From Flavobacteriales bacterium (lineage in GTDB: Bacteria > Bacteroidota > Bacteroidia > Flavobacteriales_F > PHOS-HE28): a stretch of DNA of 64,000 bases. This document shows positions 17,802-26,171 of the stretch, piece after piece (the stretch's first letter is position 1; each line of letters begins with the position of its first letter). The notes under the pieces are model-generated. The model ran no database searches, had not been told where the DNA came from, and saw only the letters and a program-made list of their open reading frames with translations. Made by a program: the position numbers and the translations under genes. Location of the stretch: positions 2,176,001-2,240,000 of the forward strand of contig CP065018.1 in NCBI GenBank assembly GCA_016700415.1, written 5' to 3'.

Positions 17802-18293
17802 ATGAAGAATACCATCCTTTCCATCGCCCTGCTGCTCCCCGTGCTCCTCTTTGCCCAAAGCGGGAAACTCCCGTCCGTGACCGTGCAGGACATGAACGGA
17901 CAGAAGGTGAACACCTCCACGTGGAGCAACGACGGCAAGCCCATGATCGTGAACTTCTGGGCCACTTGGTGCGCGCCCTGCAAGCGCGAGCTCAACGCTA
18001 TCAACGACCTCTATCCCGACTGGTAGAAAGAGACCGGCGTGAAACTGATGGCCGTGAGCATCGATGACACCCGCAGCATGAACCGCGTGAAGCCCTACGT
18101 GAACGGCCAGGCCTGGGACTACGAGGTGTACCTCGACCCCAACGGCGACCTGAAGCGCGCCCTGAACGTGAACAACGTACCGCACACCTTCCTCGTGGAC
18201 GGCAAGGGCAACATCGTATGGCAGCACAACAACTACGAACCCGGTGACGAGAACGAACTGTACAAGCAGGTGAAGATGCTGGCGGGAAAGTGA
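17802..18293 (+). pseudogene. TlpA-like thioredoxin-fold protein with an in-frame amber codon
   Basis: A signal peptide (MKNTILSIALLLPVLLFAQ) is followed by a redoxin/TlpA domain with the active site WATWCAPCKREL. A TAG at 18024-18026 (after YPDW) interrupts it. The same frame then continues without shift for 89 codons through KETGVKLMAVSIDDTRS and the cis-proline segment VPHTFLVDGKGN to the true end. The complete product would be 163 residues, a normal TlpA-like length. A single CAG-to-TAG or GAG-to-TAG change would explain it. It may be a recent nonsense mutation, a sequencing error, or readthrough. It is followed by the DUF6029-like and Omp28 genes. Confidence 0.85.
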
Positions 18294-18317
18294 GCTTCGG
18301 AGACCCTGCTCTTTTAG

Positions 18318-18532
18318 TGGACGCGGAGGCGCAGACCGTGTTACGCCGTAGCGGCCATGCCCAGGCGAGGGCGCGGAGAACTCGATGACCGGTACCCCCT
18401 GTGTATGGTTTCCAATGGTCAAGAATGAATGGAAGGGGCTGGATTGAAGAGGTGCTGTAATTTGCCCCCTGTGCTCATGGGTTATCGCCCAAGGCCGTTC
18501 AGGTATTGCATTTCTCTGCGCCTCTGCGTCCA
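18318..18532. repeat. Long-range inverted phrase-like repeat before the DUF6029-like gene
   Basis: GGACGCGGAGGCGCAG (18318-18333) and CTGCGCCTCTGCGTCC (18517-18532) are complementary with one mismatch in 16, separated by about 180 bases. The 258-base gap 18294-18551 holds no convincing gene; its open frame from 18429 is an upstream extension of the next gene. Confidence 0.7.
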
Positions 18533-18551
18533 AATCTCATTACGATCCAAC

Positions 18552-20228
18552 ATGCATCCACGCCATACCCACGGCATCGTCATAGCCTCCATTTCCCTCT
18601 GCCTCTCCGGTAGCCTCTTCGCTCAAGGCGGGGGCGAGATCCACGGCAACTTCAGCATGGACGGCCAGCTGTACAGTGATGACGAACAGATCGGCGCGGT
18701 GAAGCCCCCGGCGGACTTCGGCCTCAACTCCTGGTCCAATCTCAACTACCGCAACGGCAATTTCGATGCCGGCCTGCGCTTCGAAAGCTATGAACCGGCC
18801 TTGTTGGGATACCCTGCGGGTGCGGCCTACAAAGGCACCGGTCTCGGCTATCGCTACGCCTCCTTCCGGAAAGACGGGCTGGAAGTGACGGCGGGCAACT
18901 TCTACGAGCAGTTCGGGCAGGGCCTTGCGTTCCGCGGCTACGAGGAACGCGCCTTGGGCGTGGACAATGCCATGGACGGGCTGCGCGTGAAGTTCAGTCC
19001 GGACACTGGCATCTACCTCAAGGGCATCATCGGCACCCAGCGCTTGGCGTTCGACAAGCGCGCCACCCAGGGCGTGGGCACGGTGCGCGGCATCGACGGC
19101 GAGATCTCCTTGGTGGAAGCCTTTCCGCGCTTTTTCCCGAAGTTGGCGGAGAAAGGGAACAACCTCACTGTGGGCGGCTCCTTCGTCAGCAAATTCCAGA
19201 CCGACCAGGACCCCTTGCTTGAACTGCCCGAGAACGTGGGCATTTGGGCGGCACGCGCCCACTACACCAACGCCAAATGGGACCTGTACAGCGAATACGC
19301 CTACAAGATCAACGACCCCAACGGCAGCAACAACAACATATACAAGCCCGGCCAGGCCCTTATGGCCAATGCCACCTACAGCGTACGCGGCTTGGGCATA
19401 AGCGCCGGTGCCCACACCTATGACAACATGGTATACCAGAGCGACCGGGGTGCGCCCAGCCTCTTCGACCTCAACATCAATTACCTCCCCACCCTCGCCA
19501 AACAGCACTCCTACAACCTCCCCGCCACGCTTTATCCCTACGCCACCCAGCCCAACGGCGAGGTGTCCTACCAGGGTGAGGTGTTCTACAAATTCAAGCG
19601 CGGCAGCAAACTGGGCGGGAAGTATGGCACCAAGATCACGGTGAACTGGAGCGGTGCGTGGAGCTTGGACAGCACGGCCATCCCCAATGACACGGTGCAT
19701 TACATAGGCTACGACACCAAGTTCTTCTCCATGGGTGACCGGCAATACTTCGGCGATCTCAACGTGGAATTGCGCAAGAAACTGAGCCCCACGTGGGAAC
19801 TGGCCCTCACCTACCTCAATTTCGTTTACGACATTGCCACGGTGCAAGGGCACCCCGGATATCCCGTGGTCTATGCGGACATCTTCGTGCTTGAAGGTCT
19901 GCACAATTTCAACGACAAGACCTCCGTGCGTTTCGAGGCCCAGCATCTCAGCACCAAGCAGGACCAGGGGAATTGGGCCACCGCCCTGGCCGAGTTCACC
20001 TTCAGCCCGCATTGGTTCGTGGCCGCGCTGGATCAGTACAACTATGGCGGTTCCGTGGAGACCGAGCAGATCCACTACCCCATCGGCAGCTTCGGTTATA
20101 TCCGTGGCGGATCGCGCTTCTCCTTCAGCTACGGCCGCCAGCGTGCAGGCATTTTCTGCGTGGGCGGTGTATGCCGCGTGGTACCTGCCGCCAATGGACT
20201 TACCGCATCCATCACCACAACATTCTGA
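18552..20228 (+). CDS. DUF6029-like outer-membrane barrel protein
   Basis: 558 residues. The signal peptide (IASISLCLSGSLFAQ) is followed by an almost continuous run of amphipathic strands (for example GNFDAGLRFESYEPALLGY, KWDLYSEYAYKIND, TWELALTYLNFVYD) and a terminal Phe, all typical of an outer-membrane beta-barrel. I believe it belongs to the DUF6029 family, which has no known function; this is from memory of the family's appearance. It lies between the TlpA-like gene and the Omp28-like lipoprotein, 3 bases from the latter, so the last two are surely co-transcribed. Confidence 0.7.
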   Translation: MHPRHTHGIVIASISLCLSGSLFAQGGGEIHGNFSMDGQLYSDDEQIGAVKPPADFGLNSWSNLNYRNGNFDAGLRFESYEPALLGYPAGAAYKGTGLGYRYASFRKDGLEVTAGNFYEQFGQGLAFRGYEERALGVDNAMDGLRVKFSPDTGIYLKGIIGTQRLAFDKRATQGVGTVRGIDGEISLVEAFPRFFPKLAEKGNNLTVGGSFVSKFQTDQDPLLELPENVGIWAARAHYTNAKWDLYSEYAYKINDPNGSNNNIYKPGQALMANATYSVRGLGISAGAHTYDNMVYQSDRGAPSLFDLNINYLPTLAKQHSYNLPATLYPYATQPNGEVSYQGEVFYKFKRGSKLGGKYGTKITVNWSGAWSLDSTAIPNDTVHYIGYDTKFFSMGDRQYFGDLNVELRKKLSPTWELALTYLNFVYDIATVQGHPGYPVVYADIFVLEGLHNFNDKTSVRFEAQHLSTKQDQGNWATALAEFTFSPHWFVAALDQYNYGGSVETEQIHYPIGSFGYIRGGSRFSFSYGRQRAGIFCVGGVCRVVPAANGLTASITTTF

Positions 20229-20231
20229 ACC

Positions 20232-21110
20232 ATGCGCAACCTCATCATCCCGATCCTCCTGATCGCTTCTCTTTCAGGTTGTGACATCATCGATCAGCCC
20301 AAGGCCGAAACGGCAAGTCCGGTGGTGGCGGGCGGTGGCGTTACACGTAATGTGTTGTTGGAGGATTGCACTGGGCACCTTTGTCCCAATTGTCCGGAGG
20401 CGGCACTGATAGCGGATCACTTGAAGGGGGTGTATGGCGACCGCTTGGTCGTGGTGGCCGTACACATGTCCTCCACGTTCGCCGCCCCCCAATTACCGCT
20501 CGGCGACGGGGTCTATGACACGGATTTCCGGACACCGGCGGGGAACGAGTATGAAACGACCTTCTCCGTCAGTGGTTTACCAAAAGGGCTGATCGGTCGT
20601 GCACCGTACAACAACCTCATGCCTGTTTCCAGAAGTAATTGGAGCCCCGCAGTGGCCCAATTGATCGACCTTCCTGCAAGCATTGACCTCTGGTTCGACA
20701 CGCTCAGCTATAACAGTGCTACGGACATGGTATCCGCCACCGTGAAAGCGGCCGTGTTAAATGCTATTCCAGCGCCACAGAACCTCACGATCTACCTGAC
20801 CGAGGACCACATCATCGATTGGCAGGAGGACGGCAGCCAACCGTTGGGGCAACAGGACATCGAGAACTACGAACACCGCCATGTGCTCCGTGCCGCGCTG
20901 AACAGCCCATGGGGTGAGGCCTTCATTTCTGCGGACGCGCAACCCGGCGACACCTTGATCAGCACCTTCTCCTATCCCCTTCCATCTGTTGGCGCGGTGA
21001 ACCAAGTGCTCAACACGGACAACTGCGCCCTTGTGGCCTATGTGTCCAACAGCGCCGGCGCTGCCCAGTACGAGGTACAGCAGGTGACGGAGCGGAAGTT
21101 CGTACCCTAG
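20232..21110 (+). CDS. Omp28-related outer-membrane lipoprotein
   Basis: 292 residues with a lipoprotein signal peptide and lipobox (IASLSGC, Cys at ~residue 17). An Omp28-like thioredoxin-fold domain follows: VLLEDCTGHLCPNCPEAA near residue 42 provides the CxxC pair, then VVAVHMSS and a beta-sandwich C-terminal part. No sorting domain is present, so it is anchored by lipid rather than exported by T9SS. With the TlpA-like and DUF6029-like genes it forms a putative envelope redox cluster. The Omp28 assignment is good; the biochemical role is unknown. Confidence 0.75.
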   Translation: MRNLIIPILLIASLSGCDIIDQPKAETASPVVAGGGVTRNVLLEDCTGHLCPNCPEAALIADHLKGVYGDRLVVVAVHMSSTFAAPQLPLGDGVYDTDFRTPAGNEYETTFSVSGLPKGLIGRAPYNNLMPVSRSNWSPAVAQLIDLPASIDLWFDTLSYNSATDMVSATVKAAVLNAIPAPQNLTIYLTEDHIIDWQEDGSQPLGQQDIENYEHRHVLRAALNSPWGEAFISADAQPGDTLISTFSYPLPSVGAVNQVLNTDNCALVAYVSNSAGAAQYEVQQVTERKFVP

Positions 21111-21296
21111 AGGCACCCCCGACTTCCGCCCACATACGGATCGACCGATCTGCACGTTCATGCTCCTTTGGGGCTGTTCCGATCCAACTTGCCAAGTTGT
21201 AAACGATCGATCCCGAGGTGTTGCAGAAGGTGCTCGGAGCACTTATCTTCATCCCACGTATCGGACCTGCAAGCCGTTGCCTAACGAAGAACCGTG

Positions 21297-21512
21297 ATGA
21301 AGGAAAATGGAAGGAAGATGCTGGAACTCAGCCAGCAAGTGCTTCAAAAAGTGAGCTTCGACCCCCGATTGTTCCGGAAGGAACTGGTGAAGGCCGCAAG
21401 CTGGGTCGGCGACCGTGATCAACTGCTCCTAAAAGCCTGGTGTTTGGCCACCTTTGGTCACATGTACAAGGACGTGATCCTGGAGGTGTTCCAGCGGTCG
21501 ATGCGTGCGTGA
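21297..21512 (+). CDS. Small conserved protein of unknown function (71 residues)
   Basis: The sequence has a helical core, LELSQQVLQKVSFDPRLFRK, then ELVKAA and WCLATFGHMYKDVILEVF. I recall similar short proteins across Bacteroidota, but no function is known to me. The ATG at 21297 is chosen; a GTG at 21294 is also possible. There is no signal peptide or membrane segment. Residues such as the W-C-L-A-T-F-G-H run are conserved-looking, which argues that it is real despite its size. Confidence 0.65.
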   Translation: MKENGRKMLELSQQVLQKVSFDPRLFRKELVKAASWVGDRDQLLLKAWCLATFGHMYKDVILEVFQRSMRA

Positions 21513-21645
21513 GCGGGAATGGAACGCAGATAACGCTGAAAGCGTGGATCAACGCAGATAAAATGGTGATCGGGACCAGTGATCGGTGATCGGACGATCT
21601 CCGACTCACAGACTCACGACTCCGTGACTCCGTGACTCTGTGGTG
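21513..21645. repeat. Phrase-like short-period repeats between convergent genes
   Basis: Several degenerate repeats lie end to end: AACGCAGATAA occurs at about 21524 and 21551, then GTGATCGG-type units (21567-21597), then GACTC(A/C)CxGACTC-type units (21602-21637). They partly overlap the 3' end of queG. They are not CRISPR-like; there are no unique spacers. Confidence 0.7.
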
Positions 21646-22573
21646 TACCTCCCTGCTCGCCCAAGTACCTCAAGTTCCGTTTCAGCCCCTCGTACTTCGT
21701 GCGTTTCACTGGGCTTCCTTGAAAGAGTTCATCGAAGAGCACCTCGGTCATACCGTGCCACTCGTCCGCTGTTAGGCCCATCAATTCCGGCTTCGGGTTG
21801 AAGTCCGGTTCTTGGTGAGGTGTGCTGAAGCGGTTCCATGGGCATACCTGCTGACAGATGTCGCAGCCGAACGCCCAGTTCTTGAAGTCCCCGGCATCCG
21901 TGGGAATGGCGTCCTTCAGTTCGATGGTGAAGTAGCTGATGCACTTGCTGCCGTCCACGCCGTAGGGAGTGATCGCATCCGTGGGGCAGGCGTCGATGCA
22001 ACGCCGGCACGTACCACAGTGGTCCGTGGCAGGCGCGTCCGGTGCAAGTTCCAGGTCCAGGATGATCTCACAGAGAAAGAAGAACGAGCCGTTGCTCTGG
22101 CGTATCACGTTGGTGTGCTTTCCGCGCCAACCGATGCCCGCTTTCTGCGCCCAAGCCTTCTCCAGCACCGGCGCACTGTCCGTAAAGCAGCGCATGGCCA
22201 CCTCACCGAACTGCTCCGTGATAAAGGCCATCAAGGGTTTTAGGCGCTGCTTCACCACTTTGTGGTAATCGCGGCCGTAAGCGTACGTGCTGAGCTTCGG
22301 CGCTTCGGGGTCTTCCTGCTTGTCCGGGGTGAAGTAGTTGTAGGCCAGACTGATCACGCTTTTGGCGCCGAGCACCAGCTTCCGTGGATCAAGCCGCAGG
22401 TCGAAGTGGTTCGCCATGTAGCTCATCGCACCATTCCTTTCCTCGCTGAGCCAGCGTTCCAACCGGGGAGCTTCTGTGTCTAAGAACCCGGCCTCAGCAA
22501 TGCCGCACGCGAGAAAGCCCAGCTCACCGGCCTTGGTCTTGATGCGTGCCGAACGTTCCGTAGTGTCGATCAT
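21614..22573 (-). CDS. queG: Epoxyqueuosine reductase
   Basis: Catalyses the last step of queuosine synthesis in tRNA, reducing epoxyqueuosine to queuosine with a cobalamin cofactor and two 4Fe-4S clusters. The 319 residues show the N-terminal cobalamin-binding domain and two ferredoxin-like motifs, CGTCRRCIDACPTDAI and CDICQQVCPWN. SLAYNYF and YGRDYHKVVKQRL are also typical. queA, the preceding enzyme of the pathway, lies at 43322-44371. The C-terminal tail overlaps the intergenic repeat region. Confidence 0.95.
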   Translation of the reverse strand: MIDTTERSARIKTKAGELGFLACGIAEAGFLDTEAPRLERWLSEERNGAMSYMANHFDLRLDPRKLVLGAKSVISLAYNYFTPDKQEDPEAPKLSTYAYGRDYHKVVKQRLKPLMAFITEQFGEVAMRCFTDSAPVLEKAWAQKAGIGWRGKHTNVIRQSNGSFFFLCEIILDLELAPDAPATDHCGTCRRCIDACPTDAITPYGVDGSKCISYFTIELKDAIPTDAGDFKNWAFGCDICQQVCPWNRFSTPHQEPDFNPKPELMGLTADEWHGMTEVLFDELFQGSPVKRTKYEGLKRNLRYLGEQGGTPQSHGVTES

Positions 22574-22606
22574 GCGGATAAGGTAGAAGCACCGCCACCG
22601 GGCGCT

Positions 22607-23632
22607 TCACTCGAACAGACCTCCCGGCTTGGGCTTCGGGGCCTTGCCCAGATGCTTGTAGGCGCGTTCGGTGGCCTGCCTGCCGCGCGGGGTGCGCATG
22701 ATGTAGCCCTCCATGATCAGGAACGGCTCGTAGACCTCCTCGATGGTGCCGCTTTCCTCGCCCACCGCCGTGGCCACGGTATTCAAGCCCACGGGACCAC
22801 CGGCGAACTTATCAATGATGCAGAGCAGGATGCGGTTGTCCATCTCGTCCAGGCCGTGCGCATCCACGTTGAGCGCCTTCAGCGCATGCTTCGCGATGGC
22901 CATATCAATGCTGCCATCACCTTGGATCTGTGCAAAATCACGCACCCGGCGTAGCAGTGAGTTGGCAATGCGGGGCGTGCCGCGGCTCCGGCGCGCGATC
23001 TCATGTGCCGCCTCCTCCACAATGGGAACATGCAAGAGGCTCGCGGAGCGTTTCAGGATGCCTGTGAGCGTTTCGGCGTCGTAATAGTCCAACCGGCTAT
23101 TGATCCCGAACCGTGCACGCAGCGGAGCCGTGAGCAGGCCACTGCGCGTGGTGGCGCCCACCAAGGTGAACGGGTTCAGGTTGATCTGCACCGTGCGTGC
23201 GTTCGGACCCGCGTCGATCACTAGATCGATACGGTAGTCCTCCATGGCGCTGTAGAGGTATTCCTCTACGATGGGGCTGAGCCGGTGGATCTCGTCGATG
23301 AAGAGGATGTCGTGCGGCTCCAGGTTGGTGAGCAGGCCAGCGAGGTCCGCAGGCTTGTCCAACACCGGGCCGCTCGTTACGCGCATGCCCACGCCCATTT
23401 CGTGGGCGATGATCCCGGCGAGGGTGGTTTTCCCCAATCCTGGCGGACCATGCAGCAGCACGTGGTCCAAGGCTTCTTCGCGCATCTTGGCTGCCTGCAC
23501 GAACACTTTCAAGTTGTCCGTAACGGCCTTCTGCCCGGCGAATTCTTCGAACCGGCGCGGGCGCAGCACCTGTTCCATCTCCTTGTCGGAGGCGGAACGC
23601 TGTTCATCACGGACGTCGAACTGCTCAGCCAT
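22607..23632 (-). CDS. ruvB: Holliday junction helicase RuvB
   Basis: The AAA+ motor that drives branch migration with RuvA. 341 residues: Walker A GPPGLGKTT, Walker B LFIDEIHRL, sensor 1 GATTRSG, arginine finger region RARFGI, and a C-terminal winged helix (GPVGLNTVATAVGEE, then IMRTPRGRQATERAY). The ATG at 23632 (MAEQFDVRDE) is chosen; the longer frame begins at a TTG that is itself part of a TAACTTTG promoter box. Confidence 0.96.
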   Translation of the reverse strand: MAEQFDVRDEQRSASDKEMEQVLRPRRFEEFAGQKAVTDNLKVFVQAAKMREEALDHVLLHGPPGLGKTTLAGIIAHEMGVGMRVTSGPVLDKPADLAGLLTNLEPHDILFIDEIHRLSPIVEEYLYSAMEDYRIDLVIDAGPNARTVQINLNPFTLVGATTRSGLLTAPLRARFGINSRLDYYDAETLTGILKRSASLLHVPIVEEAAHEIARRSRGTPRIANSLLRRVRDFAQIQGDGSIDMAIAKHALKALNVDAHGLDEMDNRILLCIIDKFAGGPVGLNTVATAVGEESGTIEEVYEPFLIMEGYIMRTPRGRQATERAYKHLGKAPKPKPGGLFE

Positions 23633-23641
23633 GGGCGAGGC

Positions 23642-23649
23642 CAAAGTTA
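23642..23649 (-). promoter_or_regulatory. Candidate promoter -7 box of ruvB (TAACTTTG)
   Basis: A perfect TAnnTTTG match 9 bases before the ruvB ATG on the minus strand, the same short spacing as at deoC. It implies a very short or absent leader. Confidence 0.45.
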
Positions 23650-23659
23650 ACCGCGTCGG

Positions 23660-24352
23660 TCATCGCCGCAGGTCCTTCCACAGGTCTCCGAAGAACACCT
23701 TCAGGCCAAAGAGATAGATCGGGGCAGTGAGGTTCTCTCCCAGACCGGCATTGGTGAAGGCCAGCCGATATCCCCAGCCGGCGTTGATCCCGAAGTATTG
23801 CAAAAACCGGTATTGGATCGTCATGGACGGTTCATACAAGAAGACGAAAGCACGGCGCAACCGGTGGCGGTTCCCGGCAGGATCGTCGTATAGCAGCGAA
23901 CCGCCTCCGATCCCGAACTGTACAGGGATGCGGGCCTCCCAATGCCCCCGTTGGTAGAAAGCATATTCTACATAGGGCGTCACATAGCCCAGACGTAAAC
24001 GCACAGGCACCTCCTCCCCGTCGTCCACCCGCATAAGCCGTTCAACACGCGTGGCCAGGAAGCTGTATCCGATCCCGTATTGAAGACGACCGCCATGTTC
24101 AAGACCCACCTTCACCCCCATGAGCCTCACATTCCGGTTGCTGATGAACGAGCCCCGGGAGTCCAACTTCACAACGAGCCTGGCCGGTTCTTGGGAAAAG
24201 AGCTTAAGGCTGTCCAGCAATTGCCCCTTCACCGGCAGCACGGCCACGAACATGCATCCGGCCAAGACCCGTCCCGCAGCACGGCTCTGAAACAGGAAAG
24301 TCCGCACATGCCGTGCGGACCTTCCCAAAGACCTGGATCTTCCAAGGTCCAT
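23660..24352 (-). CDS. Unrecognised probable outer-membrane protein
   Basis: Up to 230 residues. The body is rich in alternating hydrophobic strands (GVKVGLEHGGRLQYGIGYSFL, VRLRLGYVTPYVEYAFY, ARIPVQFGIGGGSLLY, PIYLFGLKVFFGDL), which suggests a small beta-barrel. The start is uncertain: codons from 24352 cross a strong hairpin, and a hydrophobic stretch ending in AVLPVKGQ looks like the end of a signal peptide, so translation probably begins between 24310 and 24253. It follows ctaD by 9 bases but has no known role in respiration. Confidence 0.55.
   Translation of the reverse strand: MDLGRSRSLGRSARHVRTFLFQSRAAGRVLAGCMFVAVLPVKGQLLDSLKLFSQEPARLVVKLDSRGSFISNRNVRLMGVKVGLEHGGRLQYGIGYSFLATRVERLMRVDDGEEVPVRLRLGYVTPYVEYAFYQRGHWEARIPVQFGIGGGSLLYDDPAGNRHRLRRAFVFLYEPSMTIQYRFLQYFGINAGWGYRLAFTNAGLGENLTAPIYLFGLKVFFGDLWKDLRR
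24295..24325. repeat. Strong inverted repeat downstream of ctaD
   Basis: GGAAAGTCCGCAC and GTGCGGACCTTCC pair over 13 positions (one mismatch) around a 5-base loop. It lies about 40-70 bases after the ctaD stop on the minus strand. There is no clear T tract, so it may be an mRNA-stabilising or weak termination structure ending the respiratory operon. Confidence 0.7.
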
Positions 24353-24361
24353 TTCCGATGC

Positions 24362-26167
24362 TCAATGGTCCTCTTCCCCTTCTTCCAAGGGAACGTTCTG
24401 GGGCACATAGTCCTCCAGCTTTCCGGGCTTGCTGTAATCGTAGGGCCAGCGGTACACAGTGGGGATGGGGCCGGGCCAGTTCCCATGCATGTGCTCCACC
24501 GGGGCGGTCCACTCCAAGGTGTTGCTGTGCCACGGATTTTGCGGGGCCTTTTGCCCGCGCCAGATGCTGTGGAAGAAGTTGTACGTGAACACCAATTGCA
24601 CCGCGCCACCGATACAGGCGAAGACGGTGATCATCACGTTCAGGTCCATGAAGTGGCCTTGGAACATGGGGAACTCGGTGTAATCATAGTAACGACGTGG
24701 GCCGCCGGCCAGGCCCACATAGTGCATGGGAATAAACACACCATAAGCGGCGATCAGGGTGACCCAGAAATGGAGGTACCCCAGCTTGTTGCTCATCATC
24801 CGGCCGTACATGCGGGGGAACCAGTGGTACACCCCGGCCATCATTGCGAAGATGGCACTTACTCCCATCACCATGTGGAAGTGCGCGATCACGAAATAGG
24901 TGTCGTGTACCTGGATGTCAAGTGCACCGTTGGCGAGAATGATACCGGTGAGGCCGCCGGCGATGAAGGTGGACACCATGCCGACGCTGAAGAGCATGGC
25001 CGGGGAGAAGACGATGTTGCCCCGCCAAAGCGTGGTGAGGTAATTGAAGACCTTCACGGAACTGGGGATGGCGATCAGCACGGTGGTGAACACGAATACG
25101 CTGCCCAGGAAGGGGTTCATGCCGGACACGAACATGTGGTGTGCCCAGACCAGAAAGCTCAGGAAGGAGATCGCCATGAGCGATCCGATCATGGCACGGT
25201 AGCCGAAGATGGGCTTGCGGCTCATGGTGGAGATCACCTCGGAGCTGATGCCGAAGGCCGGGAGGATCACGATGTACACCTCCGGGTGGCCCAGGAACCA
25301 GAAGAGGTGCTGGTAAAGGATCGGGCTGCCGCCCATATTGTCAAGTGCCTCGCCCGCGATGTGGATCTCACTGAGGTAGAAGCTCGTGCCGAGCATGCGG
25401 TCCATGATCAGCAAGGCGACCGCGCTCACTAAGACCGGGAAGGCCAGCACACCGATGATGGCGGTGAGGAGGAAGGCCCAGATGGTGAGCGGTAGCCGCG
25501 TCATGCGCATGCCCTTTGTGCGCAGGTTCAACACGGTGACGATATAATTCAGGCTTCCCATCAAGGAACCTGCGACGAAGAGCACCATGCTGAAGAGCCA
25601 AAGCGTCATACCGGCACCGGACCCCGGAATGGCCTGGGGTAATACGCTCAGTGGTGGATAGACCGTCCATCCCCCGGAGGCGGGGCCGCTCTCCACGAAC
25701 AAGGAGGCCAACATGACGAAGGCCGCCACAAGGAAGAACCAGAAGGAGAGCATGTTGATGAATCCGCTAGCCATGTCCCGTGCTCCCACTTGAAAGGGGA
25801 TCAGCAGGTTGCTGAAGGTTCCGGAGAGCCCGCCCGTGAGCACGAAGAACACCATGATCGTGCCGTGGATGGTGACCAGCGCGAGGTACATTGAGGAGCT
25901 CAGAACGCCATCGGGCGCCCATTTGTCGCCGAGGAAGAAATGCGTAAAGGCAAAACTCTCGCCCGGGAATGCGATCTGTAGGCGGAAGATGATGGACATG
26001 ATCATGGCCACCCATGCCATGACGATGGCAGTGACCAGGAACTGCTTGCTGATCATCTTGTGATCCTGCGAGAAGATGTACTTCGATATGAAGCTCTCCT
26101 TATGGTGGTGGTGCTCCTCGTGGGCGTGGCCGCTATCGGCCGCCTGCGGATGGGCTACGACGCTCAT
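24362..26167 (-). CDS. ctaD: Cytochrome c oxidase subunit I
   Basis: The catalytic subunit of a haem-copper oxidase: reduces O2 at the haem-CuB centre and pumps protons. 601 residues with 12 or more membrane segments. FWFLGHPEVYI carries the CuB histidine-tyrosine pair, VWAHHMFVSGMNPF has the paired CuB histidines, and DTYFVIAHFHMVMGV carries the haem ligands. The N-terminus is His-rich (HAHEEHHHHK). The ATG at 26167 is preferred to the long upstream extension, which overlaps ctaC. It follows ctaC by 4 bases. Subunits III and IV are not adjacent. Confidence 0.95.
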   Translation of the reverse strand: MSVVAHPQAADSGHAHEEHHHHKESFISKYIFSQDHKMISKQFLVTAIVMAWVAMIMSIIFRLQIAFPGESFAFTHFFLGDKWAPDGVLSSSMYLALVTIHGTIMVFFVLTGGLSGTFSNLLIPFQVGARDMASGFINMLSFWFFLVAAFVMLASLFVESGPASGGWTVYPPLSVLPQAIPGSGAGMTLWLFSMVLFVAGSLMGSLNYIVTVLNLRTKGMRMTRLPLTIWAFLLTAIIGVLAFPVLVSAVALLIMDRMLGTSFYLSEIHIAGEALDNMGGSPILYQHLFWFLGHPEVYIVILPAFGISSEVISTMSRKPIFGYRAMIGSLMAISFLSFLVWAHHMFVSGMNPFLGSVFVFTTVLIAIPSSVKVFNYLTTLWRGNIVFSPAMLFSVGMVSTFIAGGLTGIILANGALDIQVHDTYFVIAHFHMVMGVSAIFAMMAGVYHWFPRMYGRMMSNKLGYLHFWVTLIAAYGVFIPMHYVGLAGGPRRYYDYTEFPMFQGHFMDLNVMITVFACIGGAVQLVFTYNFFHSIWRGQKAPQNPWHSNTLEWTAPVEHMHGNWPGPIPTVYRWPYDYSKPGKLEDYVPQNVPLEEGEEDH

Positions 26168-26171
26168 GATC

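Noticed and set aside
21513..21645. CRISPR array
   Set aside because: Repeat units are short, degenerate and contiguous without unique spacers, and no cas genes are near.
23632..23644. RuvB starting at the TTG at 23644
   Set aside because: The TTG is part of a TAACTTTG promoter box, and an ATG four codons later fits the family start.
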